Positions 1 to 8,228 of a stretch of DNA of 64,000 bases are shown here, one piece after another. Numbering within the stretch: the first letter of the stretch is position 1; each line of letters begins with the position of its first letter. A program made the position numbers and the translations under genes. The notes beneath the pieces are model-generated. The model saw only the letters and a program-made list of their open reading frames with translations. It was not told the DNA's origin and ran no database searches. Source of the DNA: Paenibacillus lacisoli (GTDB lineage Bacteria > Bacillota > Bacilli > Paenibacillales > Paenibacillaceae); NCBI RefSeq assembly GCF_030580655.1, contig NZ_JAUQTB010000002.1, positions 372,001 to 436,000 of the forward strand, read 5' to 3'.

Positions 1-783
1 GGCACCGGCCAGCTTCGTCTTAAGTGACTTGCTGAACTGCTCCTTCAGCAGCTTGAACACCGCGCCGGCAGTCCCCTCCAGGGACTTCAGCATGATGTTG
101 CCTGCGAATCCATCACAGACCAGTACATCACAGCTGCCTGTCAGCACATCACGCGCCTCGACATTGCCTACAAAATGAATCGGCAGCTGCTCCAGCAGCG
201 GGTACGCATGCTTCGTCAGTTCGTTGCCCTTCCCCGGCTCTGTTCCGACATTCAACAACCCTACCCGCGGCTTTGCAATGCCATGCACCTTCTGACGATA
301 GACACTGCCCATAACCGCATATTGAGCCAGATGCTCCGGCTTCGCATCCATATTAGCGCCCAAATCAAGAGCAAGCACTCCCGTATCATCCAGGGTCGGG
401 ATCATCGGAGCCAGCGCCGGGCGTTCAATCCCTTCCATGCGTCCGACAACCAGCAGACCTGTCGTCATAAGCGCTCCGGTATTGCCAGCCGAAATCATCG
501 CGTCCGCTTCCTTTTCGCGTACCATGCGACCTGCAACGACCATGGACGAGTCCTTCTTGCGTCGAACCGCTTTGACTGGTTCATCTTCGGCTCCGATCAC
601 TTCAGCTGCATGTCTGATCTCCAGATTGGCTGGCAGGGCGCCTCCCAGCAGGGGATGGATTGCTTCCTCATTGCCCACAAGAATCAGATGTGTATCCTTC
701 CACTCCGCGGCTGCGGCCAGAGCCCCCTCCACGGTTACCTGCGGCGCGTGGTCGCCGCCCATCGCATCAATGACGATCCGCAT
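1..783 (-). CDS. plsX: Phosphate acyltransferase PlsX (3' end cut by window edge)
   Basis: PlsX converts acyl-ACP to acyl-phosphate, the first committed step feeding PlsY in membrane phospholipid synthesis; it is a peripheral membrane enzyme. The reading frame opens with MRIVIDAMGGDHAP, the signature PlsX N-terminus, and carries the conserved SAGNTGA and GTEPGKGNEL stretches. About 261 of the usual ~330 residues are present; the C-terminus lies beyond base 1. The start overlaps the end of fapR by 17 bp, so the two are translationally linked, and the fapR-plsX order is the standard arrangement in Bacillota. Control by the FapR operator upstream of fapR follows from this position. Confidence 0.97.
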   Translation of the reverse strand, partial: MRIVIDAMGGDHAPQVTVEGALAAAAEWKDTHLILVGNEEAIHPLLGGALPANLEIRHAAEVIGAEDEPVKAVRRKKDSSMVVAGRMVREKEADAMISAGNTGALMTTGLLVVGRMEGIERPALAPMIPTLDDTGVLALDLGANMDAKPEHLAQYAVMGSVYRQKVHGIAKPRVGLLNVGTEPGKGNELTKHAYPLLEQLPIHFVGNVEARDVLTGSCDVLVCDGFAGNIMLKSLEGTAGAVFKLLKEQFSKSLKTKLAGA

Positions 784-1396
784 GATGGCTGCCTCCTTCG
801 GTATAATCTTCTCCGGTCGACCGGTAGATCAGGAAGTTCCCCTGAAACACCATCTCTTCACCCACGTAGGCAAACACTTCGACCTTCGCTTTGCCGCTTC
901 TGGACGGATTGGAGCGCACATAGGCTTTCGCAATACATTTCTCGCCCAGATGTACCGGCCGCACAAACCGGATATCCGCCGAGGCCGTCAGTGCAATCTC
1001 ATCATTGATGACAGCGACCGCCAGCGAGTTGGCCTGTGCGAATACATAGTGTCCCCGGGCGATGCCCGTACGGGAGAACACATGCTCTTCGCGTATTTCA
1101 AAAATAGAGATGCCGCTCTTGTCCAGCTGGAGATCAACGATATCCCCGATAATCTCATGCAGGGGCAGCGACCGCACCTGATCGTAAGAGCTTTCGGCCA
1201 TCAGCTTCATCCGTTCCCGCAGCTCCGGGATTCCCAGTTCCATCCGGTCCAGACGAATCGTCTGAATGCTGACCTTCAGCTGCCGGGTCAGCTCCTGATC
1301 GGTGACGAAAGGATTCTCGTCTATTATTCTCGTCAGCTGCTGCTGACGCTGCTTCTTCGGCAGACGTTCGATGGCGGCCACCTCCTCGTTGTCCAT
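767..1396 (-). CDS. fapR: Fatty acid biosynthesis repressor FapR
   Basis: FapR represses the fatty acid and phospholipid genes and is released by malonyl-CoA/malonyl-ACP. The protein has an N-terminal helix-turn-helix (around NPFVTDQELTRQLKVSIQT, about residues 29-50), a linker, and a C-terminal hot-dog fold effector domain (IARGHYVFAQANSLAVAV, then ALTASADIRFVRPV and FAYVGEEMVFQGNF). Length of 209 aa compares with about 190 for Bacillus FapR. The start is uncertain: ATG at 1396 has only GGAG two bases away, whereas a perfect AGGAGG lies eight bases before an in-frame ATC (1370-1372), which is where homologues begin. Product call is certain; the start codon is the open question. It is the first gene of fapR-plsX and probably autoregulated. 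Confidence 0.96.
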   Translation of the reverse strand: MDNEEVAAIERLPKKQRQQQLTRIIDENPFVTDQELTRQLKVSIQTIRLDRMELGIPELRERMKLMAESSYDQVRSLPLHEIIGDIVDLQLDKSGISIFEIREEHVFSRTGIARGHYVFAQANSLAVAVINDEIALTASADIRFVRPVHLGEKCIAKAYVRSNPSRSGKAKVEVFAYVGEEMVFQGNFLIYRSTGEDYTEGGSHHADRH

Positions 1397-1530
1397 TACT
1401 CCGGCCTGACTGCAGCCGTCTCTATCATTCTATTTATGTAGGCGCCACTTCCGCCTGGTATAACTCAATCCAGTCCGTTCTTTTTCAGAAAATAAAAGGT
1501 CCGCACAATACGGTTATTATGGGGCAGACC

Positions 1531-1547
1531 TTAGAACCTGGTACTAA
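1531..1547 (-). promoter_or_regulatory. FapR operator
   Basis: TTAGAACCTGGTACTAA is a near-perfect dyad that matches the known FapR box (TTAGTACCTNNTACTAA type). It sits immediately downstream of a -10-like TATACT (1551-1556, minus strand), so repressor bound here would cover the transcription start of fapR-plsX. The -35 is weak (TTTCTT, 17 bp away). Seen directly; the role is inferred from the known FapR site and the gene it precedes. Confidence 0.9.
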
Positions 1548-1588
1548 GCAAGTATATAGCATGGCGTATCAAAAAGAAAGCTTGGGTC

Positions 1589-1628
1589 AAAAAAAAGTAG
1601 CACTCCATCGAAATGAAGTGCTACTTTT
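1589..1628 (-). terminator. Terminator of the yceD-rpmF unit
   Basis: Twelve-base stem AAAAGTAGCACT / AGTGCTACTTTT followed on the minus strand by a run of eight T. It lies 8 bp beyond the rpmF stop and directly ahead of the fapR promoter, separating the two units. Confidence 0.9.
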
Positions 1629-1636
1629 CATCAACA

Positions 1637-1810
1637 TTATTGAGAGATAATCTCTCTCGTTTTGTACGTTCCGCACACTTTGCATACGTGGTGAGCAAGC
1701 TTCAATTCTCCGCATTGTTCACATTTTACCATACCCGGTACAGCCAATTTAAAGTGAGTACGACGCTTGTCACGACGTGTTTTGGACGTTCTCCGTTGAG
1801 GTACTGCCAT
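1637..1810 (-). CDS. rpmF: Ribosomal protein L32
   Basis: Large-subunit ribosomal protein bL32, 57 aa, starting [17 protein letters not shown]. The longer open frame extends 30 codons upstream but the ATG at 1810 has a GGAGGTGGG ribosome site and gives the family N-terminus. The C-terminal half has the zinc-binding type with two CxxC pairs (CEQC and CKVC). Preceded by yceD with 46 bp between, the classic yceD-rpmF operon in bacteria. Confidence 0.98.
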   Translation of the reverse strand: MAVPQRRTSKTRRDKRRTHFKLAVPGMVKCEQCGELKLAHHVCKVCGTYKTREIISQ

Positions 1811-1856
1811 GATTCCCACCTCCTTATTCAAATCAACCCGTTCACAGTGCCTTAGC

Positions 1857-2363
1857 TCATTTATTGAAAAAATCCTTAAGGCCCGCAAGCCGGGGGTCAA
1901 TCACTTGGTTGTCACAGCCGCAATCGCCCTCGTTCAAATCATGCCCGCAAGTTGGACAAAGGCCTTTGCAGTCCTCGTCACACAGCGGCACAAAGGGAAC
2001 GTGCATGAGAAAAGATTCTTCGCAATAAGGCGCCAGATCAAAGCTCTCGCCTTCGACGAGAATCGCATCGTCTTCCTGATCTTCATCAGAATTGGCCGAT
2101 TGCTTAAACTGTTCCTGGAATTCAATATTGAGATGCTCATGCATCGGCTTCAGACAGCGGGAACATAACATGTCCAGCTCTGCCTTCAGCGACCCCTGAA
2201 CATCAATCACACCTTCAGTATGACTGATTGCAGACAAATCCGCGACCAGCGGACTGATGGCAGTGATATCCTTGCGGTTGTTGACGAGCGCACTAACATC
2301 AAGCGATTCATGCAGGCTGATCTGCCCGCCGCTTGAGGCCATTTTACGAAAATGCAACTGCAT
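1857..2363 (-). CDS. YceD/YlbN family protein (DUF177)
   Basis: A 168-residue DUF177 protein; the family is tied to 23S rRNA/ribosome maturation in other bacteria and is almost always encoded just before rpmF, as here. A first cysteine pair (C67-SR-C70, CSRCLKPM) and a C-terminal cysteine-rich stretch ([13 protein letters not shown], then GDCGC) look like a zinc site; acidic residues are frequent between them. ATG at 2363 is preceded by GGAGTGATAG. A consensus promoter lies 30 bp upstream. The exact biochemical role is not established in Bacillota. Confidence 0.92.
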   Translation of the reverse strand: MQLHFRKMASSGGQISLHESLDVSALVNNRKDITAISPLVADLSAISHTEGVIDVQGSLKAELDMLCSRCLKPMHEHLNIEFQEQFKQSANSDEDQEDDAILVEGESFDLAPYCEESFLMHVPFVPLCDEDCKGLCPTCGHDLNEGDCGCDNQVIDPRLAGLKDFFNK

Positions 2364-2391
2364 AAACTATCACTCCAAACAAACAAAAATT

Positions 2392-2421
2392 ATTATACCG
2401 ATATTTCAAGACTTTTGTCAA
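2392..2421 (-). promoter_or_regulatory. Sigma-A promoter of yceD-rpmF
   Basis: On the minus strand, TTGACA (2416-2421) and TATAAT (2392-2397) are both perfect hexamers, separated by 18 bp, about 30 bp ahead of the yceD start. Confidence 0.88.
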
Positions 2422-2695
2422 CAACTTTTACTTTACACCCTTAAAAAAAGCAGGCGTGGCGCGGAATCCATACTCTTGGCTATAACTGACACCGGATGTG
2501 GACAGCCTTGTCTTAACAAGCAGAAAGCTGCTCCTGCAGCATCTTCACAAAACCAAGCGAGTGCGTCGACGGAATCTGAATAACCCAGCCTGTACGAAAA
2601 CGTTAGTCGATTATACCTGAAGCTCGTGTAAAATAACAGTAGGTTACTCTATATCCTGCCCAAAATCAAGCCTTCTTAAGGGAGTTGTTCCAAAG
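2422..2695. other. Intergenic stretch between yceD and tmcAL
   Basis: This region holds the leader of tmcAL at its right end (AAGGGAG ribosome site before the TTG start). A TATAAT-like hexamer occurs around 2610 on the minus strand without a good -35. I see no supported gene; open frames crossing it have no ribosome site and no recognisable protein motif. Confidence 0.5.
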
Positions 2696-3925
2696 TTGAA
2701 AACGGTTGGTGTCATCGTTGAATATAATCCTCTGCATAACGGTCATGTCTATCATCTGAATGAAGCCAAGGCCTTAACCGGTGCTGACCGCATAATCGCT
2801 GTGATGAGCGGCCCGTTCCTGCAGCGCGGCGAGCCCGCTATTCTCAGCAAATCAGCCCGGGCTGAGATGGCCCTGCTGGCAGGCGCGGACCTTGTACTCG
2901 AGCTGCCGGCTGCTTACGCGGTCCAGCCTGCCGAATGGTTCGCTTACGGTGCCGTGGCGCTTTTGCACGCAACCGGTGCGGTGGACGCGCTGTGCTTCGG
3001 CAGCGAGTCCGGCGAGATCGCGCCGCTGCGGCAGCTGGCGGCGCTCCTCGCAGCCGAGCCGCCGGCGCTCAAGGACGGCATCGCCGTCCAGTTAGCTGCC
3101 GGCGCGAGCTACCCGGCTGCCTACGCGGCAGCGGCGGCCGGCTTGACAGGCGCGGACGAGCCCGGCACGTCCGCGCTGCTGTCGCAGCCCAACAATACTT
3201 TGGGGCTGCACTACCTCATCGCGCTCGAGCGGCTGCGCAGCCCGATCGAAGCGCATACGATAGCCCGCACCGGCGCGGGCTATCATGACGAGGCGGCGCC
3301 GGCTGAAGGCGCGATCGCCAGTGCCACGGCGGTCCGCCGCCTGCTGCTGCAGGGCGGACCGGAGGCGGCGGCCCCGTATGTCCCGGCGGCCGCCTTGGGG
3401 ATTCTCCGGCGCGAATGGGCCGCAGGCCGTGCGCCGGTGCAGTGGGAAGCGTTCAGCCAGCCTCTGCTGAACGCGCTCGTCACGCGCAGCCCGCAGGAGC
3501 TGGCTGCGCTGCAGGAAGTCACGGAAGGGCTGGAGCACCGGGTGCGGCGGAGCCTGCACCAGCTGCCTGAGCCTTCCGTGGAGGCCCTGCTCGCAGCGCT
3601 GAAGACCAGGCGCTACACGCGGACAAAGCTGCAGCGGATGCTGTGCCACATCCTGCTGAACCACCGCAAGGCCGATCTGGCACCGGATCGGCTGCGTAAA
3701 GGACCCGGCTATCTGCGGGTCCTCGGAAGCAGCGCTGCAGGCCGTGAACTCCTGAAGCGCATGAAAAAGACGGCTTCACTCCCTATCATCGTGAAGCCAT
3801 CCTCCTTCGAGCACCCTCAGCTCGAACTGGACCTGGCCGCCGCCATCGTGCATGCAGGCGGGATGCCGGAGCCGCGGACAGCCGAGCTGTACCGCGACTA
3901 CCTGCAGCCGCCGGTTATGATTTGA
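2696..3925 (+). CDS. tmcAL: tRNA(Met) cytidine acetate ligase TmcAL (YlbM)
   Basis: TmcAL uses ATP and acetate to make N4-acetylcytidine at the wobble position of elongator tRNA-Met. The N-terminus GVIVEYNPLHNGH carries the HxGH nucleotidyltransferase motif, followed by SGPFLQRGEPAI and the family's C-terminal RNA-binding half (RRYTRTKLQRMLCHILL). Length of 409 aa is usual. Translation starts at TTG (2696) with AAGGGAG 11 bp upstream. The middle of the gene (about 2880-3700) is far richer in GC than its neighbours, giving an alanine- and arginine-rich protein. It converges with sepM, overlapping it by 11 bp. Confidence 0.95.
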   Translation: MKTVGVIVEYNPLHNGHVYHLNEAKALTGADRIIAVMSGPFLQRGEPAILSKSARAEMALLAGADLVLELPAAYAVQPAEWFAYGAVALLHATGAVDALCFGSESGEIAPLRQLAALLAAEPPALKDGIAVQLAAGASYPAAYAAAAAGLTGADEPGTSALLSQPNNTLGLHYLIALERLRSPIEAHTIARTGAGYHDEAAPAEGAIASATAVRRLLLQGGPEAAAPYVPAAALGILRREWAAGRAPVQWEAFSQPLLNALVTRSPQELAALQEVTEGLEHRVRRSLHQLPEPSVEALLAALKTRRYTRTKLQRMLCHILLNHRKADLAPDRLRKGPGYLRVLGSSAAGRELLKRMKKTASLPIIVKPSSFEHPQLELDLAAAIVHAGGMPEPRTAELYRDYLQPPVMI

Positions 3926-4949
3926 CCGGCAGCTGTTCCATATAATGCAAAGCGTCGTTCAGCGTACTCACCGAAACCACCTTCATGCTGCTGCCAATCG
4001 CCTTGGCCTTGGCGGCAGCATCTTTATAGTTTCCTTTGGGTGCGAAGAAGATCTCCGCATGTTCCCGGTCGGCTGCCACAATCTTGTGGACGATGCCGCC
4101 AATCTCACCGACCTTGCCGTCCTCATCAATCGTTCCGGTGCCTGCCACGCGGTATCCTTTGGTCAGATCACCCGGGGTCAGCTGATTATAAATCTCCATC
4201 GTAAACATCAGGCCGGCTGACGGACCGCCCACCTGCGTGTCCGCAAACTTGATTTCATGCACCGGATCCTTGGGCTCGACCTTTTGAACTGTTGCAATGC
4301 TGACACCGAACCCCACCCGGGTTTCGCCGGTTTTCGGATCTTTAATCGTAACCAGCTTTGCCGTTTGGGTCATCTTCGCCCCGTTCCGCTTCAGCTCCAC
4401 ACTGACGGTATCTCCTGCCTGTTCCCCCTGCAGAAGGGTACGGATCGTATTGTTGTCCTCCACCGCTTTGCCGTTAATGCTCAGCAGCTCGTCTCCAGGC
4501 CGGAATACGGTTTGCTCCCCCTCAGCCTTAAATACATATACATAATCCGGATTAATGCTGTAAGGGATTCCCGCCTGTTTGTAGGCCGCTTCCATTGCCG
4601 AGGACTGGGAATCACTCATATACCATACCTGCTGTGCATTATACTCGGCCACCGAGTTTCCTTGCAGACGTTTCGATTTTTTGTCCAATTCGGAATTTGA
4701 GTCAAAATACGAAGTTGCCAGCATCAGCACGTTCGGGTAACTGGCGGATACGGTAGTCATCATGAAGGTGCCTTTCTCGTCTTTGTCACCATTTTGCACG
4801 GTCACCATCGGCTTCACTTCCTCTGCACTGCCCGGACGGTACAAAATGTAAGGTGTCGGCATATAGACCAGCACATACACCACGGCGACGAGCAGGGCTG
4901 CAAACAATACCGATCGCAGTCTGCCCCCATTTCTTACCGGTTCTTTCAT
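3915..4949 (-). CDS. SepM/YlbL family PDZ and Lon-like serine protease
   Basis: Membrane-anchored protease of the SepM/YlbL family, 344 aa. One N-terminal transmembrane segment (about residues 12-30, RSVLFAALLVAVVYVLVYM) is followed by a PDZ domain (about 130-215, FRPGDELLSINGKAV) and a Lon-type catalytic domain with Ser244 in GGPSAG and Lys289 in GGIVHKI, the Ser-Lys dyad. In streptococci SepM matures a competence pheromone; in Bacillus the homologue acts on envelope proteins, so the substrate here is unknown. The open frame runs 30 codons further, but ATG 4949 has a GGGAGGAG site. The gene sits between tmcAL and ylbJ, as in other Bacillota. Confidence 0.93.
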   Translation of the reverse strand: MKEPVRNGGRLRSVLFAALLVAVVYVLVYMPTPYILYRPGSAEEVKPMVTVQNGDKDEKGTFMMTTVSASYPNVLMLATSYFDSNSELDKKSKRLQGNSVAEYNAQQVWYMSDSQSSAMEAAYKQAGIPYSINPDYVYVFKAEGEQTVFRPGDELLSINGKAVEDNNTIRTLLQGEQAGDTVSVELKRNGAKMTQTAKLVTIKDPKTGETRVGFGVSIATVQKVEPKDPVHEIKFADTQVGGPSAGLMFTMEIYNQLTPGDLTKGYRVAGTGTIDEDGKVGEIGGIVHKIVAADREHAEIFFAPKGNYKDAAAKAKAIGSSMKVVSVSTLNDALHYMEQLPVKS

Positions 4950-5148
4950 CTTGCCGCTCGCTCCTCCCGTTATGTTAGACCGCTTGTTGAACAGGGCCGG
5001 ACCCGCTGCCTTCAGGTCTTGTCGGACAAAACCCCGCATACACTGGCAGTGACAGCAGTCAGGCAGCGCAGCTCTTCGGCTCGTGCCCCTTTAATCTGAT
5101 ATGTCATTCATGTTGATTAATCATCCCTAGGAGGCGAATCCCACATCC

Positions 5149-6357
5149 ATGCAGGCTTATAAAATGTCACCGGTCCGCCGCCAGCAAGCCATGACGCTTC
5201 TGCTTGGTGCCGGCTCCCTGCTCCTGGTAGCAGCCATTGTCGCATCGCCCGACGACGTCTTCCAAGCCTCTTTGCAGGGCCTTACCATCTGGTGGAAAAT
5301 CGTATTCCCGGCCATGCTGCCGTTCCTTATGCTGTCTGAAATGCTGCTGGCGTTCGGTGCCGTTCATGCGCTGGGACATCTCCTGCAGCCGGTGATGCAG
5401 CGGTGGTTCAGGCTTCCCGGCGCTTCCGCCTGGGTGCTGGTGCTGGGTATGTCTTCCGGGTTCCCGGCAGGTGCCCGGGCCGCACGCCAGCTGGAGGAAC
5501 GGGGAGAACTAACCTCAAGGCAGAGCTCGATTCTCGGAACAGCCTCACATTTTTGCAATCCGCTCAGCATCCTGATTGTTATCGGGACCGGATTTATCGG
5601 CAAACCGGAAATCGGTTATATCCTGATAGCGGTGCATGTCCTGTCAGGCCTGCTGTCCGCATGGATCATGGCCCGGTGGGTTCTGCACAAGCCTGTGACT
5701 GCAGCCGCATCTGCATCGACCGTCATACCACAGCCGGGCTGGCTTGAAGCTATGCACTCGGCGCGTCTGGGGGACGGCCGAAGCTTCGGCCGTCTGCTGG
5801 GAGAGACGGTCAAGAATGCCGTACAGTCTCTGCTGATGACAGGCGGTTATATGATTCTATTCTCTGTTGTCATTCTCATTCTTATGAAATATATAACGCC
5901 CGGCGCACCCGCCGTACTGTGGCCTGCTATCATGGAAGTCCATATCGGGTCGTATGCCTTCAGCCAGACGGACGGTACGATGCTGTGGCAGGCCGCATGG
6001 ATCAGCGCTATTCTTGGAGCAGGCGGACTCTGCGGCTGGTTCCAAGCCGTCTCCATGCTGAAGCCGGCAGACGGAGGTGCGGTCTTCGGCATCGGCAGGC
6101 TGCTGCACGGCGGGCTGGCTTTCGCCATGTTGTGGCTGCTGTGGCCGCCTGTTCAGCGGTGGGCAGCGTCAGCGGAGCCCGCACTTGCATTCTTAACCGG
6201 TTCCGGCACATCAGGTTCTATGCCTGTTCATCCGTTTACGCTGTGGGGACAGTGGGAGATTCTGCTGCTGCCCGCCGGCCTCATGGCCACCTGCCTGTCT
6301 GTATTGGCGCTGGCCTCTTGGTTGACGAGGCTGCTCAGCCGCGCTGCTTCTCGCTGA
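5149..6357 (+). CDS. ylbJ: Sporulation integral membrane protein YlbJ
   Basis: A 402-aa multi-pass membrane protein of the YlbJ family, needed for spore cortex formation in Bacillus subtilis. It contains the nucleoside-recognition/gate type repeats ([13 protein letters not shown] and [17 protein letters not shown]) typical of the family and 8-10 hydrophobic segments. An AGGAGG lies 14 bp before the ATG, a rather long spacing; a second in-frame ATG follows at codon 6. Divergent from sepM with about 200 bp between. The 3' end overlaps the convergent coaD by 23 bp. Confidence 0.92.
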   Translation: MQAYKMSPVRRQQAMTLLLGAGSLLLVAAIVASPDDVFQASLQGLTIWWKIVFPAMLPFLMLSEMLLAFGAVHALGHLLQPVMQRWFRLPGASAWVLVLGMSSGFPAGARAARQLEERGELTSRQSSILGTASHFCNPLSILIVIGTGFIGKPEIGYILIAVHVLSGLLSAWIMARWVLHKPVTAAASASTVIPQPGWLEAMHSARLGDGRSFGRLLGETVKNAVQSLLMTGGYMILFSVVILILMKYITPGAPAVLWPAIMEVHIGSYAFSQTDGTMLWQAAWISAILGAGGLCGWFQAVSMLKPADGGAVFGIGRLLHGGLAFAMLWLLWPPVQRWAASAEPALAFLTGSGTSGSMPVHPFTLWGQWEILLLPAGLMATCLSVLALASWLTRLLSRAASR

Positions 6358-6850
6358 CCTTGCGGCGCAGCGCATCTTCAACTTCAGGGCTGACCAGATC
6401 CGTCACATTCCCGTTAAAATGGGCAATTTCCTTAACCACACTGGAGCTGAGGTAGGAGTATTTGGGATTGGTCATCATAAATACTGTCTCGGCATCCGGG
6501 TTGAGCTTATGATTCGTGGAAGCCAGCTGCAGCTCATACTCGAAATCTGTGACGGACCGGATGCCGCGGACAATTGTCTGAGCCCCTTTATGACGAACAT
6601 AATTCGCGGTCAAATCGCGAAAAGAATCCACTTCCACATTCGGAAGATGCGCTGTAACGGTTCTCATCAGATCCATTCGCTCCTCCACCGTGAACAGCGG
6701 ATGTTTGCTGATATTATTCAGGACAGCCACAATCAGGCGGTCAAACTGCTTGGCAGCCCGTTCGATAATGTCCATATGTCCCATCGTTACCGGGTCAAAG
6801 GTGCCGGGGTATACCCCTACGCGGACCCGGTGTGTATGCTGCTCAGTCAT
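6335..6850 (-). CDS. coaD: Phosphopantetheine adenylyltransferase
   Basis: CoaD adenylates 4'-phosphopantetheine to dephospho-CoA, the penultimate step of coenzyme A synthesis, in the cytoplasm. The frame has the nucleotidyltransferase motif [12 protein letters not shown] near residue 14, the [13 protein letters not shown] substrate loop, and the C-terminal [12 protein letters not shown] signature. 171 aa is normal. It follows rsmD with an 8 bp overlap, so the two are co-transcribed; the rsmD-coaD pair is conserved across Bacillota. Confidence 0.97.
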   Translation of the reverse strand: MTEQHTHRVRVGVYPGTFDPVTMGHMDIIERAAKQFDRLIVAVLNNISKHPLFTVEERMDLMRTVTAHLPNVEVDSFRDLTANYVRHKGAQTIVRGIRSVTDFEYELQLASTNHKLNPDAETVFMMTNPKYSYLSSSVVKEIAHFNGNVTDLVSPEVEDALRRKVSEKQRG

Positions 6851-7496
6851 GCTGCTCCTCCCCGCCGTTCCGGCTGCCGCCCTGCGGCTCTGTTTCTGAT
6901 GTTGTTATCACATGCCCCTGATCGGCTGCAGCTTCCGGGCCGGCTGCTATGTATTCGTAGATCGACACAGCTGTCTCCCCGTATACCGCTTTCCGCAGAT
7001 GACGGAACGGTCCGAAATCGGCGGGGTACTCGTACCCCGATTCATATTCAAGCACCATTGTTGCCCCGTCTGCCAGCAGTCCCCGCTCATGCATCTCGGT
7101 CATCAGCTTGTCGCCGAATTTCAGCCGGTAGGGCGGGTCCAGGAAGACCATATCGAATCGGGCCTCTTTTTTAGCAAGCACCTTGATGGCCCGCTGGGCA
7201 TCATTACGGTATACTTCGCTTTGCTCCGCCAAACCTGTCTTCTTCAGGTTTTCCCGGATCACTTCAATACTCTTCGGTTCCATATCAATAAACACAGCAT
7301 GGCTCATCCCCCGGCTCAGGGCCTCAATCCCCAGCCCTCCGCTTCCTGCAAACAAATCCAATGCCTGTCCACCGTCAAAATAAGGTCCAATCATGCTGAA
7401 CAGCGCCTCCTTCACCTTATCGGTGGTGGGACGCGTACCGCTGCCGGGTACAGCCTTGAGCGGCCTCCCTTTAGCTGTTCCTGATACTACTCTCAC
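6843..7496 (-). CDS. rsmD: 16S rRNA (guanine(966)-N2)-methyltransferase RsmD (YlbH)
   Basis: SAM-dependent methyltransferase for G966 of 16S rRNA. It shows the SAM-binding motif [11 protein letters not shown] and the catalytic DPPY. I place the start at GTG 7496 ([11 protein letters not shown]), which matches the family N-terminus and has AGGTGA eight bases ahead; an ATG lies nine codons upstream (7523) without a good site. The protein (217 aa) carries an extra hydrophilic tail of about 30 residues beyond the usual family end. A weak promoter (TTTTCA, 17 bp, TACGAT at 7577-7582) lies upstream. Confidence 0.93.
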   Translation of the reverse strand: MRVVSGTAKGRPLKAVPGSGTRPTTDKVKEALFSMIGPYFDGGQALDLFAGSGGLGIEALSRGMSHAVFIDMEPKSIEVIRENLKKTGLAEQSEVYRNDAQRAIKVLAKKEARFDMVFLDPPYRLKFGDKLMTEMHERGLLADGATMVLEYESGYEYPADFGPFRHLRKAVYGETAVSIYEYIAAGPEAAADQGHVITTSETEPQGGSRNGGEEQHD

Positions 7497-7614
7497 TTCC
7501 AGATTCACCTGTCTCTCTATCATGGCCCGAACCGCGCTAAACGGTCCAAACCTGCATTCTGCCTAGCTCTTTCGCTATCGTACCACATTGGATGGGGATT
7601 GAAAAATTTCTCTT

Positions 7615-7850
7615 ACTCCCCGGCCCCGACCCGCATTTCGGGTAGAGCAGCCCGTGTGATCAAAGCTTTCTGCAGAAATCATTAGCAGACAGGTATAGAT
7701 TTCCCGGAAACGGGCATTCTAGAGATATCGGCATTCACGAATGTCGTAGACAACCGCGGAGAAAGCTTACGTTTCCCCATAAGCTCTTCGTCCGGTTTCT
7801 CCTCTCCCATGAAAGGGTGTCCCGAAAGGGGCACCCGATTTTTTATTTTG
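7615..7850 (+). ncRNA. Candidate structured RNA ending in an intrinsic terminator
   Basis: This stretch has no supported ORF but a series of strong hairpins: ACCC/GGGT near 7630, CCCG-GAAA-CGGG near 7705, a long stem GGAGAAA/TTTCTCC enclosing GCTTA/TAAGC (about 7757-7803), then a nine-base stem GGGTGTCCC/GGGGCACCC with GAAA loop (7815-7836) followed by T-rich sequence on the plus strand. That terminator points to a plus-strand transcript. A conserved leader motif upstream of ylbH (rsmD) has been described in bacilli and this lies in the same place, but in that case the RNA would be read on the minus strand. I cannot settle orientation or family from sequence alone. Confidence 0.4.
7815..7850 (+). 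terminator. Intrinsic terminator of the candidate RNA
   Basis: Stem GGGTGTCCC / GGGGCACCC closed by GAAA and followed by GATTTTTTATTTTG on the plus strand; the opposite strand lacks a T run. No protein gene precedes it on this strand. Confidence 0.75.
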
Positions 7851-8228
7851 TACAGCTATAACAAATATGAACACGCCATAGAATGCATGTCAGGTCTTCA
7901 CACCTCATTCACTAGCTGATCCATGATCTCCCCGCTGCCTGTTATTACTTCGTATCTATTTTTGGTCTACTGTGACATGGCCAGCTTCTGCCCATACAGC
8001 CATCAGATTTGATTATTCGAGCAATACTCCTTTTATCATCAGACACAGCATGTAATGAGATACAACATCATCTGCATACATTATCACTAGTCCGCTGTAT
8101 CCACCCTTATTGATTGTTCCCGGCATTCAACTTCAGCATCAGCATCGGAAGAGAGGTTTGCATCAGCAAACATTGGGTAGATAAGTTAATATATGGAATA
8201 ATCCAGCAAAGACGCTATCTGCCATTTT
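7851..8228. other. Gene-free stretch before the Crp/Fnr gene
   Basis: AT-rich sequence with stops in all frames. I see no coding region, no strong promoter and no clear Fnr-type palindrome. It probably holds the promoter of the downstream regulator. Confidence 0.5.

Noticed and set aside
175-1441. Two plus-strand open frames of 277 and 334 residues
   Set aside because: They lie opposite plsX and fapR and have no family resemblance or ribosome site.
2257-2583. A 108-residue plus-strand frame ahead of tmcAL
   Set aside because: It begins inside yceD on the opposite strand, crosses the yceD promoter, and shows no ribosome site or recognisable motif.
2935-3664. Several Arg/Ala-rich open frames on both strands within tmcAL
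   Set aside because: High GC removes stop codons in this block, leaving all frames open. Only the frame with the HxGH motif continues across the block.
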